Position numbers and translations under genes: made by a program
Part shown: piece after piece, positions 1 to 6,803 of the stretch
How the letters are laid out: each line of letters begins with the position of its first letter
Numbering within the stretch: position 1 is the first letter of the stretch
Source: a bacterium 42_11
GTDB taxonomy: Bacteria; Synergistota; GBS-1
DNA: 9,376 nucleotides
Assembly: GCA_001508835.1 (NCBI GenBank)
Contig: LGFB01000037.1
Location: 1 to 9,376, forward strand
Direction: 5' to 3'
Notes under the pieces: model-generated
Told to the model about the DNA's origin: nothing
Database searches by the model: none
What the model saw: the letters and a program-made list of their open reading frames with translations, nothing else

Positions 1-3000
1 GAGCCGATTCCTGATTTTAAAAAAGAATTCGAATACATAGAAAAGGGGGATCTTCACCTTTACTACGTCAGTCCCCATTCCTTAAGAAGAGCCCTCGACA
101 GGGGCTATAAGCCAGTGGCGAAAATCAAAAACCAGAAAGACAGATACTTTTTGCTGACCAGAGGAGAGCTTCCCCCGGAAGGGGAGATACTCGTAGCCTT
201 ACCCTTCTTGGAGGCAGCGGGTTACGCCCTCCTGGGGATCGACATAGAAAGGGTTAAACTCGTATTCGTAAAAGATTATGAGGAGGCCCTCTCTCTGTTA
301 AAAGAGGGGAAAGTTCACGCAAGCGTTATGTATAACGAAACCTGGGAAGAGATAGATGAAAAAGAAAAAGCCAACCTTCAAATCGTGGAAAGCTACATAT
401 TTGAAAGTTCCCATATATTCCTGGGACAACCCCAGCTTTACGACAAGCTAAAGGATGCCCTGCTTTCCCTCGAAAATATCGAGGAGGTAAAGGAAGAGGA
501 TATCAAAAAGACGTTAAGGCTATACGATGAATTTGATAGGCTTCTAAAGTTATGGTCACACCTGAACATAGCAAAAGCCCTGGAAAAATCTCCCCAAATA
601 GGAATACTGATTTACAAAGACAAAATCGTATACGCCAATGAAAGCGCCTGTAACATGATTGGATACAAAAGGGAAGAGCTAATCGGAAGGCATGTCCTTG
701 AAGTTGCGGAAGACCTTATAACCGAAAGCCATAGAAGGATAATAAAAGAGGCATTAGAAAGGGCTCTTCAAGATGAAAAAGCGCCCAGCTTTTACGGAGA
801 AGTCCCCTTCTTAAGAAGGGATGGGAATACTCTCTGGGCTTTAACCTTTGCAGACGGTATACTCTACCAAGGCGACTATCACAGGATAGCCCTATTTATA
901 GACATTACGCAAAGAAAGAGGCTTGAAAGGCTTTACTCCCTCCTAAGAAAGATAAATAGGGTAATCACAAAATCCCTTCTGGAAGAGGAACTTTTTGAAA
1001 GCACTTGCAAAGCCCTTGTGGAGGAGATGGGCCTTAAGTTTGTCTGGGTAGGAGTTCCAGACCTCGAAGGCGAAAAAATTAAGCCAGCCTATCACTATGG
1101 ATACGAAGAGGGATACTTAAAGGAGCTAAACATATCAACTCGCGAAGACCTGCCTTCAGGCAGGGGTCCTACAGGGACAGCCTATCGAGAAAATAGAATC
1201 ATGATAAACCCGGACACGAGGGCATTGGAAGAGGCGGCCCCTTGGAAAGGGGAAATGCTAAAAAGAGGCTACCTTTCCTCTACCGCCATTCCCATAAGGA
1301 AAGGTGGTAAAGTGGCTTACATCCTAAACCTATACGCCCCAGAACCCCTCTTCTTTGCGGAAGAAAATAGGGAAGTTCTGGAAGAAATAAAAGAAGACCT
1401 TGAGTTTGCCTTAAACAGGATAGAGGATATGAAACAAAATATTATCACCCTAAAGACCCTTGAAAATTCCTCGTGGATTTTGATCACCGACGAAGGGGGG
1501 AAAATTCTTTACTCTAACGAAGGGGTTTCTCGAATCTCGGGCTATACAAAAGAGGAGCTTTTGGGAAAGAAGCCCTCGATCTTCAAGTCTGGTTACCACT
1601 CAAGGGAATTCTACGAGGAACTCTGGAAGACCCTTCTTTCGGGCAAAACATGGCACGGAAAGTTCATAAACAGGAGGAAAGATGGTCAAATATGCCATAT
1701 AGAGCAAACCATATACCCCATCAAGCTTCCCGACGGAAGCCCAAGATTCGTAAGCGTGGGGTTAGATGTAACAAAGGAGGTACTTCTTTCGTCGGAATTA
1801 GAGAAGCTCATGCTTTATGACCCCCTCACAGGACTTCTTAATGCCAAAAGCTTCTACAGTAAAGCTGAAGAAAGCTTAAAAGGAGACAAAATCTTCTTCC
1901 TTGGAATTATAGATATTCATAACTTTTCCTCAATAAACGGCATCTACGGCATAGAAATCGGGGATATCCTTCTTAAAGAGGTAGGAAAGAAGCTGAAAGA
2001 AGAGGTAGAAGATAAGGGTATCGTTTCAAGAATAGCGGCGGATAGCTTTGGCATATTATGCGGACCCTTAGAGAGTGAAGAAGATGCGATCGTATTGGCA
2101 GAGCAAATTGGTAGAATCTTTCAAAGTCCGTTTATCGTTGGAAAGGAGCAGATACCTTTATCCATCAACATGGGAATAACTTTGTATCCCAAGGACGGGA
2201 AAGGGCTCAAAGAGCTCCTTGAAAAAGCGGGGCTCGCCCTCCTTGAGGCAAGAAGATATGGTGAAGGAGAAATTAGATTTTTCGAGCCCACCCTGGAAAG
2301 GAGAATAAAAGATTACCTTAAAGCAGCAGAACTGGTTGAGAAGGCTATCAAAAACGGTCTCTTTATCTTCCACTACCAGCCCTACTTCCGAACTAAAGAT
2401 TTAAGCCTGGCTGGGGTTGAGGCCTTGGTCAGAATAAAAGATTTTGATGGAACCCTTTATAGCCCCAAAAGCTTCATCGATTATCTTGAAAATAGCAGGT
2501 ATCTCAGCTCCTTCGAAGAGTGGGCAATCAAAGAAATCGCAAGGAGGGCTCAGAAGTGGAACATCCCCGTCTCAATAAACATATCTGCAAAGACGTTGAA
2601 AGATGAAGAATTCTGGGATAGGTTTGTAAAAACATGCCTCCGCTCCCCCGTAAACATTGAAATAACGGAAAGGGTCTTCGTTGAAAGCTCTAAGGAAATC
2701 CTCAAACTGCAGGAAAAGTTAAAGATATGTAAAAATATAAGGTTTACATTAGACGACTTTGGCACCGGCTATTCTTCCTTAGCTCAGATAACCAACCTTC
2801 CCGTAGATTTAATAAAAATCGATGCCTCCTTCATAAGAAATTTACAGGAAAATCCTAAAAGGAAGATAATCGTCAAGAACGTGATAAACCTTTCTAAGGA
2901 TTTGGGGATAGAAACCTTGGCTGAAGGGGTAGAAAGCCAAGAAGAGCTTAACCTACTTAAAGAGCTTGATTGCACCTATGTTCAAGGCTTCCTGCTCTCA

Positions 3001-3051
3001 AAGCCTTTACCGGAGGAGGAAATTGAAAAGCTCTTGAGGGAGAAGAGGTAA
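1..3051 (+). CDS. PhnD-like/PAS/GAF/PAS/GGDEF/EAL signalling protein, 5' partial; probable c-di-GMP phosphodiesterase
   Basis: The frame is open from base 1, so the true start lies outside the window; GTG at 115 is internal. The visible part has 1016 residues. Residues 1 to about 150 resemble the second half of a PhnD-type (phosphonate-binding) periplasmic fold. PAS follows at about 193-306, GAF at 323-473, PAS at 488-593, GGDEF at 606-760 and EAL at 773-1013. The GGDEF signature is AADSF (679-683) and no RxxD inhibitory site precedes it, so cyclase activity is unlikely. The EAL domain keeps its EAL motif (807-809), Asn860, Glu890, the DDFGTGYSS loop (918-926), Lys939, Asp941, the AEGVE glutamate and QG (995-996). 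That predicts hydrolysis of c-di-GMP to pGpG. No membrane segment is visible between the binding domain and the first PAS, so this part appears cytoplasmic. The degenerate GGDEF may bind GTP as a regulator (inference). Domain calls are confident; the ligand is unknown. Confidence 0.92.
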   Translation, partial: EPIPDFKKEFEYIEKGDLHLYYVSPHSLRRALDRGYKPVAKIKNQKDRYFLLTRGELPPEGEILVALPFLEAAGYALLGIDIERVKLVFVKDYEEALSLLKEGKVHASVMYNETWEEIDEKEKANLQIVESYIFESSHIFLGQPQLYDKLKDALLSLENIEEVKEEDIKKTLRLYDEFDRLLKLWSHLNIAKALEKSPQIGILIYKDKIVYANESACNMIGYKREELIGRHVLEVAEDLITESHRRIIKEALERALQDEKAPSFYGEVPFLRRDGNTLWALTFADGILYQGDYHRIALFIDITQRKRLERLYSLLRKINRVITKSLLEEELFESTCKALVEEMGLKFVWVGVPDLEGEKIKPAYHYGYEEGYLKELNISTREDLPSGRGPTGTAYRENRIMINPDTRALEEAAPWKGEMLKRGYLSSTAIPIRKGGKVAYILNLYAPEPLFFAEENREVLEEIKEDLEFALNRIEDMKQNIITLKTLENSSWILITDEGGKILYSNEGVSRISGYTKEELLGKKPSIFKSGYHSREFYEELWKTLLSGKTWHGKFINRRKDGQICHIEQTIYPIKLPDGSPRFVSVGLDVTKEVLLSSELEKLMLYDPLTGLLNAKSFYSKAEESLKGDKIFFLGIIDIHNFSSINGIYGIEIGDILLKEVGKKLKEEVEDKGIVSRIAADSFGILCGPLESEEDAIVLAEQIGRIFQSPFIVGKEQIPLSINMGITLYPKDGKGLKELLEKAGLALLEARRYGEGEIRFFEPTLERRIKDYLKAAELVEKAIKNGLFIFHYQPYFRTKDLSLAGVEALVRIKDFDGTLYSPKSFIDYLENSRYLSSFEEWAIKEIARRAQKWNIPVSINISAKTLKDEEFWDRFVKTCLRSPVNIEITERVFVESSKEILKLQEKLKICKNIRFTLDDFGTGYSSLAQITNLPVDLIKIDASFIRNLQENPKRKIIVKNVINLSKDLGIETLAEGVESQEELNLLKELDCTYVQGFLLSKPLPEEEIEKLLREKR

Positions 3052-3072
3052 GGGATGGTCAATCCCTTACCT
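3046..3072. terminator. Bidirectional hairpin between convergent genes
   Basis: GGTAAGGGAT (3047-3056) pairs perfectly with ATCCCTTACC (3062-3071) around a five-base loop, and A3046/T3072 adds an eleventh pair. The TAA stop of the EAL gene (3049-3051) lies in one arm and the complementary TAA of the DUF4198 gene (3067-3069) lies in the other. The hairpin works the same way read from either side, which suits termination of two converging transcripts. The following plus-strand sequence is only moderately T-rich and the minus-strand side is C/T-mixed, so intrinsic termination may be imperfect. Confidence 0.6.
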
Positions 3073-3894
3073 TCTTACCCCTTCGGGAAGAGGAAAAGCC
3101 TTAACCCACATCACCGCATCAAGCTCCACGGGATATCTCTTGCCCTGATATTCCCTTTCCTCTCCCTCACCGAGCGCAGCGAAACCCCACCAGCCAGCCC
3201 ACGGTATAACATAAGAAAACACTCCATCTTCATCGGTCTTAACAACCTGAGTTATTAAAGCATCAGAAGGAAGCTCCTTAACCTTTCCATCTTCATTGTA
3301 ATATTCGATTTCAACATAAATATTGGAAGCGGGCTTTCCATCAATTAAAACCCGTCCCTTAAACTCGTTTCCAACCCATAAGGCATAGGGCTTAACCAAG
3401 GGAACTATCTCCGCCTTAAGCCCTAAGGGCTTATCCCAGCCCTCTTCAGCCCCAAAGGCGTTAACCACAACCTTCGTCATCTGCCATATAAAACACTCCT
3501 CTTGAGGCTCAAAATAGGGCTCCGGGATAACATAAAAAACATGGTCACCAGGGGTATCGATCATTACCTCTGCCTTGTAAACCCTCGCCTTCTTTCCCTT
3601 ATTTTCCCCATACTCAGGATGCCACGAGGGAAAAACTCCAAGCTCAATCACCTTAACCTCGTCATTTAAGATCTTCCTCTCTCCCCCAACAAAAACACCA
3701 AACTCAATCGGCTTCCCCACATCCATTATAGGCCCGCCCTCCATAGGATGGGTAAAGGGCATAAAAAACTCGACCTTTTGAGGAGCACCCTCAACGAAAA
3801 CCTTCGAAGGTATCAAAAGCTGAAAATGAGCAAAGGCAGGAGATGCAAGGCAAAAAATTAAAAGGGCTGATGAAAGAACAAGGAATCTTCTCAT
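3067..3894 (-). CDS. Secreted DUF4198 protein (CbiK/NikK-like, COG5266 type), possible metal-binding
   Basis: 275 residues with a clear Sec signal peptide: MRRF, a hydrophobic core, then AFA followed by the predicted mature start His23-Phe-Gln. The body is beta-rich and fits the DUF4198 family, often annotated as a periplasmic component linked to nickel or cobalt uptake. Candidate ligands are the N-terminal His23, His49 in THP, His92 in WHP and His118; an aromatic PWAGWWGF patch lies at 231-238. A mature protein starting with His could bind metal through its amino terminus and side chain (inference). ATG at 3894 has an AAAGGGGGGG site six bases upstream and a strong promoter before that. The gene is a single unit; no CbiM/NikM-type transporter is nearby, so the nickel/cobalt role is only a family-level suggestion. 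It diverges from the CARF gene and converges on the EAL gene. Confidence 0.8.
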   Translation of the reverse strand: MRRFLVLSSALLIFCLASPAFAHFQLLIPSKVFVEGAPQKVEFFMPFTHPMEGGPIMDVGKPIEFGVFVGGERKILNDEVKVIELGVFPSWHPEYGENKGKKARVYKAEVMIDTPGDHVFYVIPEPYFEPQEECFIWQMTKVVVNAFGAEEGWDKPLGLKAEIVPLVKPYALWVGNEFKGRVLIDGKPASNIYVEIEYYNEDGKVKELPSDALITQVVKTDEDGVFSYVIPWAGWWGFAALGEGEEREYQGKRYPVELDAVMWVKAFPLPEGVRR

Positions 3895-3910
3895 AACAAT
3901 CCCCCCCTTT

Positions 3911-3937
3911 GTGTTACTTTTTTACATCTTAGTGTTA
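3911..3937. repeat. GTGTTA direct repeat in the DUF4198 leader
   Basis: GTGTTA occurs at 3911-3916 and again at 3932-3937, a spacing of 21 bp or two helical turns. On the minus strand the upstream copy touches the -10 element and the other falls in the predicted untranslated leader. This placement would suit a repressor site, but a six-base repeat is short and may be chance. Confidence 0.3.
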
Positions 3938-3965
3938 TCATACAACCTGAAGGCAAATATGTCAA
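3937..3965 (-). promoter_or_regulatory. Sigma70-type promoter of the DUF4198 gene
   Basis: On the minus strand the sequence reads TTGACA (plus-strand 3960-3965), a 17-base spacer, then TATGAT (3937-3942). The -35 is a perfect consensus, the -10 differs at one position, and the spacing is ideal. Predicted transcription start is near 3930, giving a leader of about 36 bases to the ATG at 3894. It is the best promoter match seen in the window. Confidence 0.8.
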
Positions 3966-3978
3966 GCTTCAAGAGGAA

Positions 3979-4008
3979 TTGACCATAAATAACAGGATAT
4001 GCTAACAT
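3979..4008 (+). promoter_or_regulatory. Likely promoter of the CARF-HTH gene
   Basis: TTGACC (3979-3984), an 18-base spacer, and TAACAT (4003-4008) preceded by TGC, which resembles an extended -10. Its -35 is the mirror image of the leftward promoter's: GTCAA at 3961-3965 and TTGAC at 3979-3983 form an inverted repeat separated by 13 bases. The two promoters therefore lie back to back and could be controlled by one bound protein. The -10 is only a moderate match. Confidence 0.5.
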
Positions 4009-4028
4009 GAGAAAAGATTACCGTCTAT

Positions 4029-4047
4029 TTAAGCGAGGGAGGCTTAA
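4029..4047. promoter_or_regulatory. 19-bp palindrome around the CARF-HTH ribosome binding site
   Basis: TTAAGC (4029-4034) and GCTTAA (4042-4047) are perfect inverted repeats separated by seven bases. The purine-rich GAGGGAGG (4035-4042) that serves as Shine-Dalgarno for the ATG at 4053 fills the spacer. As DNA, the 6-7-6 dyad is about the size of a LuxR-type dimer site. As RNA, it would place the Shine-Dalgarno in a hairpin loop. Either could give autoregulation; neither is proven. Confidence 0.45.
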
Positions 4048-4052
4048 GCGGT

Positions 4053-4910
4053 ATGAAAAGAAGGGAAGCCTTGGTTTCCACTCTCGGAACGGAACCACAG
4101 GTTGTAACCTTAACGCTCGACTCCTTGCTCAAGAGAGGATATACCATAGATATGGTAAAGGTTCTTCACACAAAACCAAACTCCACAGCGCTCAAGGAGG
4201 GGCTTGAAAGGCTGAGAAGGGAATTTGAAAAGTTTTATGATGGAATCTCCTTGACCTTAGTCCCCATAGCGGATGATGGCCATTATCCCGATGATTTTAC
4301 AAGCGAAAAAGATGTGGCCACCTTTCTTAAGGTTTTATACAAAACGGTGGTTGAGCTAAAAAGAAAAGGGTTTTTAATTCACCTCTCTATAGCGGGTGGA
4401 AGGAAAATAATGGCAGCTATGGGAATGGTGGTAGCCCAGCTGTTACTCCGAAGCGATGACCACGTATGGCACCTTCTCTCCGAGGACGAGCTACTTCAAA
4501 ACAAGGCGATGCACACCGATGACCCACAAAAGGTAACTTTGATTCCCATACCCGTTCTCGAATGGGCCTTATTCTACTCCACCGCCCGAGAGATCCTTAT
4601 ATGGGACGACCCCTATAAGGCCATAGAAAAGCAGAGAGAAATGAGGAAGAGGGAATCCATGAGAGTCCTCAAAGAGTTCTGGGAAAGCCTAACGCCGGTA
4701 GAACAGGAAGTTGCTGTTGCACTGGTAAAACATGGGGGAACGCAAAATGAAATCGCCGCGCTCCTTAGGCGCAGTCCCAAGACCATAAACAACCACCTAA
4801 GAAGCATATACTCCAAATACAGAACCATCATGGGGCTCAAGGAAAACGCAAGAGTCAAGGACAGGATAATAGTAGACCTGATGGAATTCTTAAAAACTAT
4901 GAGCTATTAA
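4053..4910 (+). CDS. CARF-domain (Cas_NE0113-like) protein with C-terminal LuxR-type HTH
   Basis: 285 residues. Residues 1 to about 180 match the CRISPR-associated NE0113/SSO-type Rossmann family. An STLGTEPQVV strand-loop lies at residues 9-18, a DDFTSEKD segment at 80-87, and the hallmark SIAGGRKIM at 112-120. These domains bind cyclic oligoadenylates in type III CRISPR immunity, and some relatives cleave the ligand using a Ser in the first loop and a Lys; Ser9 and Lys118 are possible equivalents (inference). Residues about 211-265 form a LuxR/GerE-like helix-turn-helix, with the SLTPVEQEVAVAL opening and TQNEIAALLRRSPKTINNHL. A charged linker (190-206) joins the two. ATG 4053 follows GAGGGAGG by ten bases. 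The likely role is a ligand-responsive transcription factor. No repeat array, Cas10 or effector is in the window. The family call is confident; ligand and targets are not known. Confidence 0.85.
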   Translation: MKRREALVSTLGTEPQVVTLTLDSLLKRGYTIDMVKVLHTKPNSTALKEGLERLRREFEKFYDGISLTLVPIADDGHYPDDFTSEKDVATFLKVLYKTVVELKRKGFLIHLSIAGGRKIMAAMGMVVAQLLLRSDDHVWHLLSEDELLQNKAMHTDDPQKVTLIPIPVLEWALFYSTAREILIWDDPYKAIEKQREMRKRESMRVLKEFWESLTPVEQEVAVALVKHGGTQNEIAALLRRSPKTINNHLRSIYSKYRTIMGLKENARVKDRIIVDLMEFLKTMSY

Positions 4911-4946
4911 AAAGAGGCCATCGGGAAATCCAAGGAAATGCCTATC

Positions 4947-4976
4947 TTCACGAGGAGCGATATTCTATAGTATACT
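4947..4976 (+). promoter_or_regulatory. Possible promoter of the MATE gene
   Basis: TTCACG (4947-4952), an 18-base spacer and TATACT (4971-4976). The -10 is good and lies inside a perfect 10-bp palindrome, TAGTATACTA (4968-4977); the -35 matches consensus at only four of six positions. The 127-base gap between the CARF and MATE genes holds no other recognisable feature, apart from a weak GGGG/CCCC pairing (4997-5000 with 5016-5019). The MATE gene therefore probably has its own transcript, though readthrough from the CARF gene is possible. Confidence 0.4.
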
Positions 4977-5037
4977 ACTAAAAGGCCAGAAGAAAAGGGG
5001 AAAAAAACAAGATTGCCCCGTCTGAAGGAGATGAGCT

Positions 5038-6405
5038 ATGAACACAGGGGTTAAGACCTTGCTCGGAGATCCGAAAAGGGCCGTTTTAAAGCTTTCCATC
5101 CCGATGATAGTTAGTAATCTGGTCTTTACCCTTTATAACTTAGCGGATGGCGTATGGGTTGCCGGGCTTGGAAGGGATGCCCTTTCAGCGGTAGGGATAT
5201 TTTTCCCCCTCTTCTTTACCTTCATTTCTCTATCCATAGGAATAGGGGTCGGGACAAGCTCTGCAATTTCAAGAAGGATAGGAGCGAAAGATAAAACAGG
5301 AGCTGAAAATGTAGCAATGCATTCGCTTTTCATAGGAGCCATAATCGCTCTTAGCCTCACCTTAGCTATCCTAAGGCTGAAGGACCTTCTTGAAACCCTT
5401 GGAGCTAAAGGAAACGTTCTTATCCTCTCCTTAGAATATTCAAAGATAGTAGTATGGGGAAGCTTCTTTCTCGTATTCAATCATGTTGCAACAGGAATAC
5501 TTAACGGAGAGGGAAGCACCAAAAAAACCATGTATTCAAACATTGCGGGGTCCCTCTTAAACATAATTCTTGACCCGATTTTTATATACTCCCTGAAGCT
5601 CGGCATAGCTGGGGCGGCATATGCAACCCTGCTGTCGATGGCCTTTTCCTCCGTCGTCTTCCTCTACTGGCTTTTAAGAAAAAGCTACATCAAATTAAGC
5701 CTGAAAGGGTTTAAGGTGGATATAAAGATTGCCTTCGATATCCTCAGGACCGGCATACCATCTTCGCTTTCCCTGCTTCTTATGTCCATCGTTATCCTGT
5801 TCATAAACCTCCTAATAATAAGGGCTTCCGGACATGAAGGTGTTGCCGTTTATACAAGCGCATGGAGAATCATAAATTTCGGTTCTATCCCAGCTTTTGG
5901 AATTGCCTCTGCCTTAACGGCAATAGTTGGGGCATCCTATGGAGCAAGGGACATAGAAAAACTAAAAACCGCTTATCTTTACGCCATAAAACTTACCTTC
6001 CTAATAGAGATCTTTATTACATCAGCCATAATAATTTCAGCCTCCAAAACAGCCCTTATATTCACATACTCGAGGGATTCAAAGGCGATCTATGAAGAGC
6101 TGGTCAGCGCTTTAAGAATCTTACCGCTCTTCTTACCCTTTTTACCATTCGGCGTAATGACAAGCTCCCTCTTTCAGGGAATTGGAAAGGGAGAAAGAAG
6201 TTTTGTAATCACCTTATTAAGAGCGCTGATCTTGGAACTGGCTTTTGCCTATCTTTTAGGGTTCTCCCTTAAATTGGGCTTACACGGTATCTGGACAGGT
6301 ATGGTCTTAGGAAATGCGGTGGGAGCGCTCCTTGCATTCGCGTGGGGAAGCGTAACGGTCAGAAACATGTCCTTTCAGCCTCGGGCGATAAAAACCTCTG
6401 AATAG
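5038..6405 (+). CDS. MATE family multidrug/cation efflux transporter, archaeal (PfMATE)-like
   Basis: 455 residues, the usual MATE length, with about twelve hydrophobic segments in two halves. The N-terminal LLGDPKRAVLKLSIPM, YNLADGVWVAGLG (33-45), FFPLFF, GVGTSSAISRRIGA (70-83), ILDPIFIY (177-184) and LQIG-like FQGIGKGE (379-386) are family signatures. They strongly recall the Pyrococcus furiosus MATE protein. Asp37 and Asp179 correspond in context to the cation-coupling aspartates of the N-lobe in that group. The protein should export toxic organic compounds across the inner membrane using Na+ or H+. ATG 5038 has GAAGGAG seven bases upstream. It follows the CARF-HTH gene in the same orientation and converges on the MerR operon. 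The substrate cannot be predicted, and whether the archaeal resemblance reflects transfer needs a tree. Confidence 0.93.
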   Translation: MNTGVKTLLGDPKRAVLKLSIPMIVSNLVFTLYNLADGVWVAGLGRDALSAVGIFFPLFFTFISLSIGIGVGTSSAISRRIGAKDKTGAENVAMHSLFIGAIIALSLTLAILRLKDLLETLGAKGNVLILSLEYSKIVVWGSFFLVFNHVATGILNGEGSTKKTMYSNIAGSLLNIILDPIFIYSLKLGIAGAAYATLLSMAFSSVVFLYWLLRKSYIKLSLKGFKVDIKIAFDILRTGIPSSLSLLLMSIVILFINLLIIRASGHEGVAVYTSAWRIINFGSIPAFGIASALTAIVGASYGARDIEKLKTAYLYAIKLTFLIEIFITSAIIISASKTALIFTYSRDSKAIYEELVSALRILPLFLPFLPFGVMTSSLFQGIGKGERSFVITLLRALILELAFAYLLGFSLKLGLHGIWTGMVLGNAVGALLAFAWGSVTVRNMSFQPRAIKTSE

Positions 6406-6424
6406 AAAAAAAAAGCTACAAGCT
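6406..6424 (-). terminator. Terminator of the MerR operon
   Basis: On the minus strand a short hairpin (AGCT, TGT loop, AGCT; 6414-6424) directly overlaps the MerR stop codon and is followed by nine T residues (6406-6414). The T-tract is strong but the four-pair stem is short, so efficiency is uncertain. On the plus strand the same stretch is an A-tract just after the MATE stop and would not terminate in that direction. Confidence 0.5.
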
Positions 6425-6802
6425 ATCTACCAAATCCTTCTCCGCAGGAAGGATTAAAGACTCATATACCTTTATTTTATAGTTAAGCTTCTCCAACGCT
6501 CTTTTTACCTCCTCCATGTGGGAAACGAGCTTATCCCTTTGCCTTATAAGAAGCTGGCGCCTCCGCTCTACAGTGCTCTCTCCCTGAAGCAGAAGGTTAA
6601 CATATTCAAGCAACGTTTTTATCTCAATACCAGCGCTTCTCATGCATAATATGAATTCTATCCATTTGCAATCTTCCTCCGTATATCGTCTGTTTTTCCC
6701 CATTCTGTCACGCCGTGCCTTAGGAATAAGGCCTATTCGCTCATAATACCTAAGCGTATGCGGAGAAACCCCATACCGCTTGCTAACCTCGGTGATCGTC
6801 AT
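6416..6802 (-). CDS. MerR family transcriptional regulator (AdhR-like)
   Basis: 128 residues. The winged helix occupies residues 1 to about 70, starting MTITEVSKRYGVSPHTLRYYERIGLIP, with the RRYTEEDCKWIEF wing and helix typical of the AdhR-type branch. A long dimerisation coiled coil runs from about 75 to 115. Only two cysteines are present, Cys45 and Cys53, both in the DNA-binding domain. The paired cysteines of mercury, copper or cadmium sensors are absent, so an aldehyde, electrophile or other small-molecule signal is more likely than a metal (inference). ATG 6802 is one base beyond the permease stop, and its AGGAGG site lies within the last permease codons, so it is translated as the final gene of the operon. 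It probably controls that operon, although no 19-bp-spaced MerR promoter was identified. Confidence 0.88.
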   Translation of the reverse strand: MTITEVSKRYGVSPHTLRYYERIGLIPKARRDRMGKNRRYTEEDCKWIEFILCMRSAGIEIKTLLEYVNLLLQGESTVERRRQLLIRQRDKLVSHMEEVKRALEKLNYKIKVYESLILPAEKDLVDSL

Positions 6803-6803
6803 T

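Noticed and set aside
115..117. GTG at 115 as start of the EAL protein
   Set aside because: The frame is open to base 1 and the upstream residues continue the PhnD-like domain (DLHLYYVSPHSLRRAL), so this is an internal valine codon.
3055..3258. 67-codon plus-strand ORF after the EAL gene
   Set aside because: It is antisense to the DUF4198 coding region and starts inside the terminator hairpin.
3937..3943. NikR-like half-site GTATGA at the DUF4198 promoter
   Set aside because: Only one half-site is present; the partner TCATAC at the required spacing is missing, and the bases are part of the -10 box.
4007..4207. Short ORF overlapping the start of the CARF-HTH gene
   Set aside because: It lies in another frame of a well-supported gene, is rich in Arg and Lys with no family resemblance, and has no ribosome binding site.
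3895..5037. CRISPR array near the CARF gene
   Set aside because: No regularly spaced repeats of about 25-40 bases exist in the gaps at 3895-4052 or 4911-5037, or elsewhere in the window.
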